A stretch of DNA of 64,000 nucleotides from Moheibacter stercoris (GTDB lineage Bacteria; Bacteroidota; Bacteroidia; Flavobacteriales; Weeksellaceae): NCBI RefSeq assembly GCF_040545805.1, contig NZ_JBEPMO010000005.1, positions 122,279 to 186,278 of the forward strand, written 5' to 3'. The position numbers were made by a program, and so were the translations under genes. Positions within the stretch are counted from its first letter, which is position 1. Each line of letters opens with the position of its first letter. Under the pieces are notes generated by a model. The model saw nothing but the letters and a program-made list of their open reading frames with translations, made no database searches and was not told the DNA's origin. Below, one piece after another: positions 1 through 9,377 of this stretch.

Positions 1-650
1 GCTGTAGTGGAAACAGGTGTAACCTCTACTTTAATCGGATTATGCAAAATGCTATTGGCCAATTCCATAATAGGCTTGGGCATCGTTGCTGAGAAGAACA
101 AAGATTGTTTCTTTTGAGGAAGGATTTTCAATAATTTTTTGATGTCATGGATGAATCCCATGTCCAACATACGATCTGCTTCATCCAATACAAACAATTC
201 TATATCACGAAGCGAAATGATTTTTTGATCGATCAAATCCAACAAACGTCCAGGCGTTGCGACTAATATATCCACACCATTGCGAAGTTTTCCCACTTGA
301 GGTGTTTGTTTCACTCCACCAAAAATAACGGCATGTTTCAAATTCAAATTCTTTCCATAATCTTGGAAAGATTCTTCAATTTGAATCGTCAATTCACGCG
401 TTGGCGTTACAATCAAAGCTTTGATGCTTTTCTTGGGATTTTGTTTTTTACGCTCTTCTAATAATTGTAAAATAGGAATGGCAAAAGCTGCCGTTTTACC
501 TGTTCCGGTTTGAGCACAACCCAGAACATCTCTACCTTGTAAAATAGGAGGGATGGCTTGTTCTTGAATGGGTGTTGGGGTTTGGTATCCAAGTGCGTCC
601 AATGCATTTTGGATAGGGTCAATGAGGTTTAATTCCTTAAATTGAGTCAT
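1..650 (-). CDS. DEAD-box ATP-dependent RNA helicase (RhlE-like), 3' part outside window
   Basis: ATP-dependent RNA unwinding, probably in ribosome assembly, RNA decay or cold adaptation. Only the N-terminal ~216 residues are present; the reading frame is open to the window edge. The RecA-like domain 1 motifs appear in order: Q motif (GYQTPTPIQEQA, ~21-32), Walker A AQTGTGKT (46-53), PTRELT (~83-88), TPGR (~132-135), DEAD (156-159) and SAT (187-189). The start is the ATG at 648-650, giving MTQFKELNL, typical of the RhlE group. Domain 2 and the C-terminal tail, which would separate RhlE from DeaD/CsdA, lie outside the window, so the subgroup is inferred. It is divergent from the fur-like gene across a 313-bp gap. 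Confidence 0.93.
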   Translation of the reverse strand, partial: MTQFKELNLIDPIQNALDALGYQTPTPIQEQAIPPILQGRDVLGCAQTGTGKTAAFAIPILQLLEERKKQNPKKSIKALIVTPTRELTIQIEESFQDYGKNLNLKHAVIFGGVKQTPQVGKLRNGVDILVATPGRLLDLIDQKIISLRDIELFVLDEADRMLDMGFIHDIKKLLKILPQKKQSLFFSATMPKPIMELANSILHNPIKVEVTPVSTT

Positions 651-963
651 ATAATTTTTAAAATAGGAAATAGGATGCCAATCCAATAATTGGAGCTATT
701 TCGTTCAAATGTTTTGATTTGGGCTTTTCCTAACTTTACCTTCTTTCTAAAGTAGCTTTTTCAGAATGAAAAATAAGCCCTGCTGTTGAAGAATTCGGAT
801 TGTTTTAAAAATCTGAAAGAGATAAAATCGGGGCAAAGATAAGGGATTTAAATTAAACTGAATGGGAAAGAATTGGGTTCCGATAATGATCCTATAAGAA
901 GGAATGATGCTCAAATTTTCAAATCTTCAAATTTAGAACTATCTTTACCGAAACTTTGCTGTA
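651..963. other. Divergent intergenic region between helicase and fur-like gene
   Basis: No coding sequence is seen in these 313 bases. A good Bacteroidetes -7 box for the helicase lies on the minus strand (TATCTTTG, 841 to 834), implying a leader of roughly 180 nt. Helicase genes of this family often have long leaders. Near the fur-like gene there is only a weak box (TATCTTTA at 940-947 with TTTC at 917-920). Confidence 0.5.
834..841 (-). promoter_or_regulatory. Candidate -7 box for the DEAD-box helicase
   Basis: Read on the minus strand the sequence is TATCTTTG, a perfect TAnnTTTG match. No TTTG is found 19 nt upstream, so this rests on the -7 box alone. Confidence 0.45.
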
Positions 964-1416
964 ATGGAAATGGATGCTGTAAAACAGAAAAATTATGAGG
1001 TTGTAAAACAAGTTTTCACCAAATTTTTGGAGGAACATGGGCACAGGAAAACACCTGAACGCTATGCAATCTTAGAAGAAATCTACTCAACAGATGAACA
1101 TTTTGACATCGATCGTTTGTACATCATGATGAAAGATAAAAAGTACCGCGTGAGTCGTGCTACTTTGTACAATACCATTGAATTATTGTTGGATGCTAAA
1201 TTGGTACGCAAACATCAGTTTGGAGATCAACAAGCCCATTACGAAAAATCCTATTTTGACAAACAGCATGACCATATCATTTTAGGAGATACAGGCGAAG
1301 TTATTGAATTTTGCGATCCACGAATTCAATCCATCAAAGCAACGATTGAAGAAGTTTTTGGCATAAAAGTGGATAGTCACTCGCTTTATTTTTATGGCAG
1401 AAGAAATCAGCAATAG
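964..1416 (+). CDS. Fur-family transcriptional regulator
   Basis: Metal- or redox-responsive DNA-binding repressor of the Fur/PerR/Zur family, 150 residues, the usual size. The winged-helix domain covers about 12-95: HRKTPERYAILEEIY leads into the recognition region SRATLYNTIELLLDAKLV. The dimerisation domain begins at HYEKSYFDKQHDHIIL, which holds the metal-ligand region (H..QHDH) and continues to EVIEFCDP. The C-terminal CxxC zinc pair of many Fur proteins is missing, as is common in Bacteroidota. A second in-frame ATG two codons in (970) could be the true start. The 3' end overlaps the OstA-like gene by 23 nt, so the two are probably co-transcribed. Which metal it senses cannot be told. 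Confidence 0.92.
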   Translation: MEMDAVKQKNYEVVKQVFTKFLEEHGHRKTPERYAILEEIYSTDEHFDIDRLYIMMKDKKYRVSRATLYNTIELLLDAKLVRKHQFGDQQAHYEKSYFDKQHDHIILGDTGEVIEFCDPRIQSIKATIEEVFGIKVDSHSLYFYGRRNQQ

Positions 1417-3205
1417 AATCAGAATCTTATCCTTTCTTGGTATTTTCTTTCTTGGAATCTTTGCATGGGCGCAAGTCACGCAAGGAACTCCACCGAAAAA
1501 GAAAATCAAACATTTGCATTCCGATGTGATCAAAAGTACTCCCGAACGATTTGAAGGAAATCAATTCGCCTATGGGAACGTAGGTTTTGAACATGAGCGA
1601 ACCAAATTATACAGCGATAGTGCTGTGTATTACATGAAAGAAAATTTCTTTCGTGCTTGGTCCAATGTTCGAATTGTCAACGATACCATGAACATGCGTT
1701 CCGATAGTTTGGAATACGATGGAAATTTGAGCATAGCCAAAGCCTTTGGAAATGTTCATATGAAAGACCCTAAATCAGAAATGTTTGCGGACTACGTCGA
1801 ATACAATCGTGAAACGGAATTCATCATCGCTTCGGGAAATGTTGTCTTGGTCGATCCGACTCAACGAGTTGAAACTCCTTATTTGACCTACGATAGACGA
1901 ACTGGAATAGCTTACACAGACAAAGGTGCCATCATTAGAGGTTCAGATGGAACCGTCACGCATACCCAAATTCTTCAGTACGATACAAGAACCAAAACCA
2001 TTGATTTCAATCAAAATACACGGATTGAAACAAAGGATTATATAATTGATTCGCACAAAATGAGGATGAATCAACAAACAGGTGAAACGGAATTTTTGGC
2101 GAATTCAAGAGTGACAAGTCGTGAAAATCCGAGAGACAATATTTATATGCCCGAAGGTGGCGGAATTTTCAATCGGAAAACGGGTGAAGCCTTTCTAAAC
2201 AAGCGATCGATTGTGTACAGAGAAGGCAAGGAATTGCATGGAGACAAAATGTATTTCAACGATAAAACCGGATTTGGATGGGCGAGAGGAAATGTTTTGA
2301 TGGACGATCCAGAAGAACAACGTTTCATACGAGGTGAATACGCCGAAGCGCATCGTGATATGGATTCCGCTTTTGTAACTGGAAATGCCTATGCTGTCAA
2401 AGCCTTTACTGAAGATTCGCTTTATTTCCATGCAGATACCATCATGGCGGTTCAACGTAAAGATTCGACACGTGTTTTGAAAGCCTATTACAATGCGAGA
2501 TTCTTCAAATCCAATGCCCAAGGAAAGTCAGATTCGGTCTTTTACAATGAAACGATTGGTTTGTTGAAATCCTTTCGAGATCCCATTATGTGGTCGGGTG
2601 ATCAACAAATTACCGGCGATACCATTTATTTGTACAACAATCCTCAATTGGAAGTTTTGGATTCGGTTCGAATCTTCAACAATGCTTTTGCGGTTGCTAA
2701 AGTCGATTCCTTGAATGATAAAGAATTCAATCAAGTAAAAGGAAAATTTATGACAGGTTATTTTCTGAACAATTCTTTGAATTTGGTGGAAGTTCATGAA
2801 AATGCGCAGTCTGTAACCTTTGTGGACGATGAAGATGAAGAAACACTAGAGAAAGAAAGAATCGGAATCAACTTATCGGATTGTGGAATCATAGAAGCCG
2901 AAATCAATGGGAAGAATGTTGATGTTTTATCTTGTCGAATTCAAGCCAATTCCAAACTCTATCCGGATTCCAAATTACCCGAAACGGCGAGATATCTCAA
3001 GGATTTTCGATGGAGAGGAGATGAACGCATGTTGAGATGGCAAGATATTTTCATCAAGGTTCCAGAAAATCTACAAATCGATATTTCCAATACAGATACT
3101 GAATCCGTTGAAGCTGAGCGAATTGATTTGGATAAAATTCTGGAAGAAGAAGAAAAAGAACAAGGAATTAATTCTTCTGAAGAAACGAAAGAAAATAAAG
3201 AATAA
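1394..3205 (+). CDS. OstA-like protein (LptA/LptD N-domain), LPS transport
   Basis: A 603-residue exported protein. An N-terminal signal segment (about residues 10-27, ending AWAQ) is followed by repeated OstA/LptA beta-jellyroll strands in which LYSDSAVYY, MRSDSLEYDG, MFADYVEYN and LHGDKMYFND recur at about 30-residue spacing. In this family such repeats form a periplasmic beta-taco that carries lipopolysaccharide toward the outer membrane. The C-terminal ~40 residues are very acidic and glutamate-rich. The start overlaps the end of the fur-like gene by 23 nt. It could act as an LptA equivalent or as a Bacteroidota-specific partner of LptD; the family is clear, the exact role inferred. Confidence 0.88.
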   Translation: MAEEISNRIRILSFLGIFFLGIFAWAQVTQGTPPKKKIKHLHSDVIKSTPERFEGNQFAYGNVGFEHERTKLYSDSAVYYMKENFFRAWSNVRIVNDTMNMRSDSLEYDGNLSIAKAFGNVHMKDPKSEMFADYVEYNRETEFIIASGNVVLVDPTQRVETPYLTYDRRTGIAYTDKGAIIRGSDGTVTHTQILQYDTRTKTIDFNQNTRIETKDYIIDSHKMRMNQQTGETEFLANSRVTSRENPRDNIYMPEGGGIFNRKTGEAFLNKRSIVYREGKELHGDKMYFNDKTGFGWARGNVLMDDPEEQRFIRGEYAEAHRDMDSAFVTGNAYAVKAFTEDSLYFHADTIMAVQRKDSTRVLKAYYNARFFKSNAQGKSDSVFYNETIGLLKSFRDPIMWSGDQQITGDTIYLYNNPQLEVLDSVRIFNNAFAVAKVDSLNDKEFNQVKGKFMTGYFLNNSLNLVEVHENAQSVTFVDDEDEETLEKERIGINLSDCGIIEAEINGKNVDVLSCRIQANSKLYPDSKLPETARYLKDFRWRGDERMLRWQDIFIKVPENLQIDISNTDTESVEAERIDLDKILEEEEKEQGINSSEETKENKE

Positions 3206-3267
3206 TCCGTTATAGATTAGTATTTTTACCTTTTGGAAAATATAAGACGAAACATTCACAATTGAAT

Positions 3268-3957
3268 ATGAAAAAATTAAACTATTTCTTTTTGCCTTTG
3301 GTTTTTATTTTGAGTAGCTGTTATATCTACAAACCTTATTCAGTAAAAGAAGAAATTGCGCAAGGTGATCCGAATCAAAAATCTGCATCAAAAGCAGGCA
3401 TTAGTGTTCGTGATACAAAGCAACCCACAGGAAATCTTTCAGCTTCTTCCAAAAATACTCCTTTGGATAAGGGTGAAATAACCGAGGAAGAAAAACAAAG
3501 AATCAAGGCAGAAGAGGCCAATAGAAATCAGTCTCCTACAGCCAATAACAATATTCCAGGTAGAACCACCTCTGAGATAGAAGGTGAATCTGCCGGAACT
3601 CCTAAAATGACATTGGGCCGTGATCCCAATCCAATCAATACTGGAAAAGTATCACGTGATCCAGAACCAAAGGTTGCCCTTCCAGCTGGTGCAGGATTGA
3701 AACAAAAAATTCAACCCAACAAATACTATAAAATAACGGTTGAAGAAAAAGAATACAAAATTCAAGCAGACAAATGGGAAGGAGATACCTTGGTTTCGCA
3801 TATTTTACGCAAACCCAATCGTGTCTTGAGATTTCATGAGAATCAAATCGATGAGGAATTGTTGAAAGAAAGAAGATTCTCAAAAGCCTATTCTGATTTG
3901 TTTACGGTTGGAGCTTATGCTGCTGCCGGAGCTGCTGTTTTATTATTGATATTGTAA
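3268..3957 (+). CDS. Putative lipoprotein with C-terminal membrane segment, function unknown
   Basis: I do not recognise a named family. From the ATG at 3268 the product begins MKKLNYFFLPLVFILSSC, a lipoprotein signal with lipobox SSC; an upstream TTG at 3262 is a weaker start. The middle (~30-150) is low-complexity, polar and rich in K, E, N and P. A folded C-terminal part follows with YKITVEEKEYKIQADKWEGD and a basic segment, ending in a hydrophobic stretch GAYAAAGAAVLLLIL. Its stop overlaps the ATG of the aminotransferase gene by one base, suggesting translational coupling. Confidence 0.75.
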   Translation: MKKLNYFFLPLVFILSSCYIYKPYSVKEEIAQGDPNQKSASKAGISVRDTKQPTGNLSASSKNTPLDKGEITEEEKQRIKAEEANRNQSPTANNNIPGRTTSEIEGESAGTPKMTLGRDPNPINTGKVSRDPEPKVALPAGAGLKQKIQPNKYYKITVEEKEYKIQADKWEGDTLVSHILRKPNRVLRFHENQIDEELLKERRFSKAYSDLFTVGAYAAAGAAVLLLIL

Positions 3958-5147
3958 TGAAAACTTCCAATCTTCAAGAAGATTTTTTTAAATACCAAGC
4001 CAAAACTACCCCATTCGCATCGGGATTTGAAGTCGACTACGCAAAAGGATCTTATGTGTATGGGAAAAATGGAAAAGCTTATTTAGACTTTGCCGCGGGA
4101 GTATCTGCCAATACCTTGGGACATTCGTTTCCAAGAATTATCAATGCCATAAAAGAACAAGCAGATCGCCATTTGCATGTTATGGTATATGGTGAATATG
4201 CACAAGACAAACCTGTTCAATTGTGTAAATTATTGGCAGAAGTATTACCAAATCCTTTGAATACTACCTATTTGGTGAATTCAGGAACGGAAGCAATCGA
4301 AGCTTCTATGAAGTTAGCCAAACGCTATACAGGTCGTGAAGAAATCATTGCTTGCAGAAATGCCTATCATGGAAACACCCATGGTTCATTGAGTTTGGCT
4401 GGTCGTGAAGAAAAAAAACGTGCTTTTAGACCTTTATTGCCCAACATTCACTTTATTGATTTCAATTCCGAAGAGGATTTAGCCAAAATTTCATCCAAAA
4501 CTGCAGGAGTTGTTTTGGAATCCATTCAAGGAGCATCGGGCTTTCGATTGCCTCAAAATAACTATTTGAAGAAGTTGAAACAACGTTGTGAGGAAGTGGG
4601 CGCTTTATTGATTTTGGACGAAATTCAACCAGGATTTGGCCGTACCGGAAAATTATTTGCCTTTGAGCATTATAATATGGTTCCCGATGTTTTGGTAATG
4701 GGGAAAGGTATGGCAGGAGGGATGCCAATTGGCGCCTTTACTGCATCTGCCGAAATTATGGATTGTTTATCACATAACCCAAGTTTGGGGCATATTACCA
4801 CTTTTGGAGGGAATCCACTTGTAGCTGCAGCTGCTTTGGCAACTTTGGAAGAATTGTTGGAAGGTCCTTGGATGAAAGAAATTGACGAAAAAGAACAATT
4901 ATTCCGTGAATTATTGGTTCATCCGAAAATCAAAACCATTGCTGGAAGAGGTTTGATGTTGGCTCCCGAACTCGAATCGGCAGAGTATTCCTTAGAAGTT
5001 GCTGCGAAGTGCATGGAAAGAGGTTTGATCTTGTTTTGGTTGATGTATAGCATTCAAAATCTACGCATCACGCCACCCTTGACCATTTCCAAAGATGAAA
5101 TCAAAGAAGGTTGCGATATCCTATTAACTGTTTTAGACGAAATTTAA
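3957..5147 (+). CDS. Class III PLP-dependent aminotransferase (acetylornithine-aminotransferase-like)
   Basis: A fold-type I aminotransferase of 396 residues, the usual length for ArgD-type enzymes. Seen: the phosphate-binding NSGTEAIEASMKLAK (~108-122), RNAYHGNTHGSLS (~134-146), LILDEIQPGFGRTG (~218-231) with the cofactor-binding Asp221, and the Schiff-base lysine in VMGKGMAGG (Lys250). Class III enzymes move an amino group from an omega-amino donor such as acetylornithine, ornithine or GABA to 2-oxoglutarate. No arginine-biosynthesis genes are nearby, so the substrate cannot be assigned. It overlaps the upstream lipoprotein by 1 nt and is followed 15 nt later by apt. Confidence 0.9.
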   Translation: MKTSNLQEDFFKYQAKTTPFASGFEVDYAKGSYVYGKNGKAYLDFAAGVSANTLGHSFPRIINAIKEQADRHLHVMVYGEYAQDKPVQLCKLLAEVLPNPLNTTYLVNSGTEAIEASMKLAKRYTGREEIIACRNAYHGNTHGSLSLAGREEKKRAFRPLLPNIHFIDFNSEEDLAKISSKTAGVVLESIQGASGFRLPQNNYLKKLKQRCEEVGALLILDEIQPGFGRTGKLFAFEHYNMVPDVLVMGKGMAGGMPIGAFTASAEIMDCLSHNPSLGHITTFGGNPLVAAAALATLEELLEGPWMKEIDEKEQLFRELLVHPKIKTIAGRGLMLAPELESAEYSLEVAAKCMERGLILFWLMYSIQNLRITPPLTISKDEIKEGCDILLTVLDEI

Positions 5148-5162
5148 TTTAAGAATATAAAA

Positions 5163-5693
5163 ATGAGCGATTTAAGTCAAAGAATCGATGAGAACATTGC
5201 ACGAGTAGCCGATTTTCCACAAGAAGGTATTCAATACAAAGACATCACTTCTTTGTTTCAAAATCCTGCTTTATGTGCCGAAATTGTAGATGCGTTTGCA
5301 GAATTTAGCCGTGGGAAAATTGATGTGGTTTGTGGAATTGAAAGTCGAGGTTTTCTATTTGGAATTCAAATTGCTCAAAAATTAAACCTACCCTTTGTCT
5401 TGATTCGTAAACAAGGAAAATTACCGCCTCCAACGATTGCCGAATCTTATGAATTGGAATACGGTAGCGCAACGATTGAGGTTCAGCCTCAATACATCCA
5501 AAAAGGAATGCGCGCTTTGATTCACGATGATGTTTTGGCAACCGGTGGTACCGCAGAAGCTTCTGCAAAATTGATTGAAAAATGTGGCGGAGTTGTCACA
5601 CAATTCAGTTTTATTGCAGACTTAACTTTCCTAAACGGTAAAGAGAAATTAAGCCATTTTACAGAAGATATCCAGAGTTTAGTCGGATATTAA
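5163..5693 (+). CDS. apt: Adenine phosphoribosyltransferase
   Basis: Purine salvage: adenine + PRPP gives AMP + PPi, in the cytoplasm. The protein has 176 residues, the normal size. Diagnostic segments are DFPQEGIQYKDITSLFQNP (~17-35), GIESRGFLFG (~58-67), the flexible-loop RKQGKLPPPT (~82-91) and the PRPP-binding ALIHDDVLATGGTA (118-131). It lies 15 nt behind the aminotransferase in the same direction. Its stop overlaps by 4 nt the stop of the convergent OmpA-family gene, leaving no room for a separate terminator. Confidence 0.96.
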   Translation: MSDLSQRIDENIARVADFPQEGIQYKDITSLFQNPALCAEIVDAFAEFSRGKIDVVCGIESRGFLFGIQIAQKLNLPFVLIRKQGKLPPPTIAESYELEYGSATIEVQPQYIQKGMRALIHDDVLATGGTAEASAKLIEKCGGVVTQFSFIADLTFLNGKEKLSHFTEDIQSLVGY

Positions 5694-6685
5694 AATTTGA
5701 CAAGCTCAACACGTCTGTTTTGGGCTTTTCCAGAATCAGTTGTATTATCCGCTATAGGATTTTCTTGACCGAAGCCATTGGATTTTAAACGATTTTCAGC
5801 GATTCCGTTTTTGATTAACTCATTTTTTACGGTTTCTGCTCGTTGTTTGGATAAATTTAAATTATGTTCAGCTGTCCCAGTGTTGTCCGTATAGCCATTG
5901 ATTTCAATGTTCAAGTTTGGTTCATTTTTTAAAGCAGCCATAATTTCATTTACGGCAATGATTCCATCCTTTTTCAAACTTGCTTTATCTGTGTCAAAAT
6001 TGATGTGCAAGGTAACTTTACCTTGTTCGGTCAAAGCTTTTTCAATTTCATCTGCATTTAGCAAAGAGATCGTAGATTTAAAAGCTTCTTTTTGTAAAAT
6101 TTGAATTTTTCCTGAAGCTGAATTTCCACTAATCTGAACAAAAATATCATCTCCATTTTCACGTCTGATTACATAAACTTTTACTGGCTCGTTCCAATAA
6201 TCAATTGAACCATCTTCTCCCAAATAAGTAGCATTATCAGATAAGTATTTCAATTGTTCGGCGTCTAGCTTTCCATCAAAGATTTTAACTCCTCCAACTT
6301 CCGTTAGAATGGCGTCGTAATTTTTATAAAATAAAGGCAAACTCCAAGTAGAACCAGATGTATTGTCAGCTACAATATTGGATTTCCAAACTTTTCCATC
6401 AATTGGTTGAAATTTTCCATCAATGGGAATATATAAGGTTTCGAATTCTTTTTCAATGGGATTGTTCTGATTTTTTAGATTTTCAGGAAGTGAGAAATAT
6501 GGAAATTTTCCCAATTCATGATTTGAAACGGGGATGGACGTTAAATCAAATTCATTTTCATTTTTTTCGCCTTCATTTACGACAACTTCTGTTTTTTCTT
6601 CTTCAATTTGAGTGGTATTTTCATTTTTACATGCCCAGTTCATCATGAATACTCCGACAAAAAGATAAAGTGTTGTTTTTTTCAT
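5690..6685 (-). CDS. OmpA-family lipoprotein
   Basis: A 331-residue cell-envelope protein. The N-terminus MKKTTLYLFVGVFMMNWAC is a lipoprotein signal, followed by a short acidic linker. The middle (~50-215) is an uncharacterised domain. The C-terminal ~110 residues are an OmpA/peptidoglycan-binding domain: LHINFDTDKASLKKDG, INGYTDNTGTAEHNLNLSKQRAETV and ENRLKSNGFGQENPI, then the closing NRRVELVKF. OmpA domains bind diaminopimelate in peptidoglycan, so this protein probably ties a membrane to the wall. It converges on apt with a 4-nt overlap and follows the GNAT gene on the same strand. Confidence 0.9.
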   Translation of the reverse strand: MKKTTLYLFVGVFMMNWACKNENTTQIEEEKTEVVVNEGEKNENEFDLTSIPVSNHELGKFPYFSLPENLKNQNNPIEKEFETLYIPIDGKFQPIDGKVWKSNIVADNTSGSTWSLPLFYKNYDAILTEVGGVKIFDGKLDAEQLKYLSDNATYLGEDGSIDYWNEPVKVYVIRRENGDDIFVQISGNSASGKIQILQKEAFKSTISLLNADEIEKALTEQGKVTLHINFDTDKASLKKDGIIAVNEIMAALKNEPNLNIEINGYTDNTGTAEHNLNLSKQRAETVKNELIKNGIAENRLKSNGFGQENPIADNTTDSGKAQNRRVELVKF

Positions 6686-6721
6686 TTTCTGATTTGATTT
6701 AAAAAAATAAGATGTTTAGGA

Positions 6722-7843
6722 TTAAATAGCTTTCTTAAATGTTTTTCTGCGTTTATGAAGGATAGGGTTGTAATCTTTCCATAGCATTTGCACACTTTGG
6801 TTATCTTCCAATTCTGGATTGGTTTCCAAAAACTTGATGTTGTGCTTACGGAAAGTTTCATACATTTCTTTGAAAATAATCGCCGTAACGCCTTTTCTCT
6901 GATAAGAAGGATGAACGCCAATCAAGACAAATTCAACTGTGTCATTTTTCTTTTGCGCTTTCAACAAATGATACCAGCCAAATGGGAAAAAGCGACCTTT
7001 TGCTTTTTGAAGTGCTTTGGCAAAGGAAGGCATGGTAATGGCAAAAGCGATCAAATTCTTATGTTCATCTTCAATGAATGTGATGAAATCTGGATTTAAA
7101 ATGGTCGAATATTTTTTAGCATAAAATGCTTTCTGTTCTTCAGTAATTGGAACAAAAGTTTCCAAATCTTTGTAAGATTCTTCAAGTAAATCAAAAACAG
7201 GTTTGATGTAGGGCTGAAGCTCACTCGAATTTTTGAAATGAATGACATTTAATTTGTATCGTTCCGCTACCAATTTCGCAAAGTCAAAAATTTTGTCTGA
7301 AATGGTTTCAGGAGCCGTCATGAAATTTTCCACCCATTCTTTCTGCTTTTCAAATCCCAAAGCTTCCATGTGTTGCGGATAATATTCGTAATTATACGGT
7401 CCGATAGCTGTTGCAATTCGGTCAAATCCATAGGTAAGCATCCCTGCAAATTCTAAATTGGTTGCACCCATCGGGCCTTCCATATAGGTCAAACCATTTT
7501 CTTTTCCAATTTCAGCTACTTTGGCAAATAGTGCTTTGGAAACTTCGATATCATCAATTACATCGAAATGCCCAAAACGGATTTTTTTATCTTGTAATTG
7601 ATTTACTTCGATATTGTTGATAATTGCCGCAATTCTTCCTACAATTTGTCCATTTTTATACGCCAGAAAGTACCTTGCTTTCGCATGTTTGAAAGCTGGA
7701 TTTTTGGAAGTGTCCAAATTATTGATTTCCTCAGCCACCAATGGCGGAACGAAATAAGGATTGTTTTGGTACAAGCGAAGTGGGAATTTAGCGAATTCGC
7801 GTAATTCCGTTCTAGAAAATATTTCTTTGATTTGAATTTCCAT
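6722..7843 (-). CDS. GNAT-fold acyltransferase-like protein (YghO-type)
   Basis: A 373-residue protein with an N-terminal GNAT-like segment: PLRLYQNNPYFVPPL, then KARYFLAYKNGQIVGRIAAI. A central block (GPMGATNLEFAGMLTYGFD, GPYNYEYYPQHMEALGF) follows, and then a second GNAT core with FVLIGVHPSYQRKGV (~303-317), the acetyl-CoA-binding signature. This double-GNAT layout is common in Bacteroidota and resembles Escherichia coli YghO, whose substrate is not settled. The ATG at 7843 is only 8 bases after a perfect TAnnTTTG box (7859 to 7852), so the transcript may be almost leaderless. The substrate is unknown. Confidence 0.75.
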   Translation of the reverse strand: MEIQIKEIFSRTELREFAKFPLRLYQNNPYFVPPLVAEEINNLDTSKNPAFKHAKARYFLAYKNGQIVGRIAAIINNIEVNQLQDKKIRFGHFDVIDDIEVSKALFAKVAEIGKENGLTYMEGPMGATNLEFAGMLTYGFDRIATAIGPYNYEYYPQHMEALGFEKQKEWVENFMTAPETISDKIFDFAKLVAERYKLNVIHFKNSSELQPYIKPVFDLLEESYKDLETFVPITEEQKAFYAKKYSTILNPDFITFIEDEHKNLIAFAITMPSFAKALQKAKGRFFPFGWYHLLKAQKKNDTVEFVLIGVHPSYQRKGVTAIIFKEMYETFRKHNIKFLETNPELEDNQSVQMLWKDYNPILHKRRKTFKKAI

Positions 7844-7851
7844 ATACGCGG

Positions 7852-7859
7852 CAAATATA
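7852..7859 (-). promoter_or_regulatory. Candidate -7 box for the GNAT gene
   Basis: The minus strand reads TATATTTG, a perfect TAnnTTTG. It sits in the 20-bp gap behind the S41 peptidase gene, so the GNAT gene probably has its own promoter. The -33 element is not convincing. Confidence 0.4.
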
Positions 7860-7863
7860 GGAA

Positions 7864-9318
7864 CTAAGGTTGTAAAATTATTCCTTTGTCCAAATACATT
7901 TCCGTTCCAAAGCGATTCAGGCTCTGAGACGACCCAATTTTTGAGGTTTGGATGGTTGAAGGGGATAGGATCGGTGCAACTGGTCCAAGTATTTGATTCA
8001 ATGCTGTCGCCAATAGTGGTTCGTTTAATTCGCCCAATTCTGGTAAGTTTTCTAAATAATGCAATTCATTCACTTCATACATTGGTGAAATTCCATGAGT
8101 CGGCCCTGATTGATTTTGCGAATTTTTGTAGGCAAATACAATAGGTTGCATAGCAATGGTATGATTTGGATTTAGGTTGTTGTCTTGGGTGAAATACGTA
8201 GAAGGAGAATCATACAAAGTGATGGAACCAACTGTTTTTCCATAGGTTTTCGTTCCAATCGTCACCACATCGATATAAGGTTCCAAACAAGAAATTAACA
8301 TTTCACTTGCCGAAGCAGAATTTCCTGTTGTCAATATGAAAACTCGATTTAAATTTAATTTTTCCATCGGGAATGTTCCAATTGGATTCAAATTATTGTC
8401 ATACCATTTCGCAATATCGGCAAATCGATAGGTTTCATTATTCTGATCCATTTTATGGTTATAATGTAAACTGGAAAAAGCTTGATTGGTAAATTGTCCC
8501 GTAATCATCGAACCCAAATAAGTCGCAGTTTGGACAGAACCACCACCGTTGTAACGAAGATCCAAAATCAAATCGCTAATTCCTTGAGATTCCAATTCCA
8601 TAATGGCTTGGTTCAATTCATCATTGTAATTGGCACGAAATCCATTGTAGACCAAATACCCAATTTTTTGTCCCGAAATTTCAATTACTTTGGTTAGGTA
8701 AATAGGATTTTCTTGTAGCTCAGTTCTGGTTAATGTTTTTTCTTCATTGGTTTCGATTAATTCTCCATTTTGAAAATAGGCCAAACGAAAACTCGCTGTC
8801 GAATTCCCAAGCAAACTTGCATAGTTGGAAGTCGTCAAGGCAGTTCCGTTGATTCTAGTAAAAATATCACCACGAGAAAATCCTGCTTGAGCAGCTGGCG
8901 AATTGGGTAAAACATACTGTACATATCCAAAAACTGAATTGGAATTGGTGTTTTGAATCACCAAACCATAATCCATTCCAAAAGTTTTGTTGATTCCTGC
9001 AAACTGATTTTGAAGCGTTCGATAATCGCTAACAATCCATGAAAAACGGTCGGTATTACCATAATCATACAAAAGGTGCTGAAATAATTCTTGTGTTTGA
9101 AAGGAATTTAAAAAGGATTGATAATCCGATTCCGACTGAAAACGATCATCTGCTAAATCTTCTACTTCGGTCTGCCAATAGTACCATAAATTCATAGCTT
9201 TCCAGACAAAATCCTTTTCCGATTTGGAATTGGGAAGTCCATCGTCATCATTCGTACAAGAATAGATTCCCACCATAAGAATGCTCAAAAAGAGTATTTG
9301 GTAAAATTTAGATTTCAT
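7864..9318 (-). CDS. S41-family C-terminal processing peptidase, lipoprotein
   Basis: A 484-residue lipoprotein (MKSKFYQILFLSILMVGIYSC) with an acidic DDDG sequence right after the lipid-anchored cysteine. An N-terminal helical domain (~30-110) is followed by a PDZ domain (~115-195, with SPAAQAGFSRGDIFTRING). The S41 catalytic domain contains LILDLRYNGGGSV (~250-262), GNSASASE with the likely nucleophile Ser336, and GKTVGS with the likely general base Lys361; the 25-residue spacing matches Escherichia coli Tsp (Ser430/Lys455). It should degrade or trim envelope proteins on the periplasmic or surface side. Confidence 0.92.
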   Translation of the reverse strand: MKSKFYQILFLSILMVGIYSCTNDDDGLPNSKSEKDFVWKAMNLWYYWQTEVEDLADDRFQSESDYQSFLNSFQTQELFQHLLYDYGNTDRFSWIVSDYRTLQNQFAGINKTFGMDYGLVIQNTNSNSVFGYVQYVLPNSPAAQAGFSRGDIFTRINGTALTTSNYASLLGNSTASFRLAYFQNGELIETNEEKTLTRTELQENPIYLTKVIEISGQKIGYLVYNGFRANYNDELNQAIMELESQGISDLILDLRYNGGGSVQTATYLGSMITGQFTNQAFSSLHYNHKMDQNNETYRFADIAKWYDNNLNPIGTFPMEKLNLNRVFILTTGNSASASEMLISCLEPYIDVVTIGTKTYGKTVGSITLYDSPSTYFTQDNNLNPNHTIAMQPIVFAYKNSQNQSGPTHGISPMYEVNELHYLENLPELGELNEPLLATALNQILGPVAPILSPSTIQTSKIGSSQSLNRFGTEMYLDKGIILQP

Positions 9319-9377
9319 AACGTAGAATTTTGTTGTATTTTTAAATTCAGTTGTTTTCAGGATGGTAATTTAAAGGT

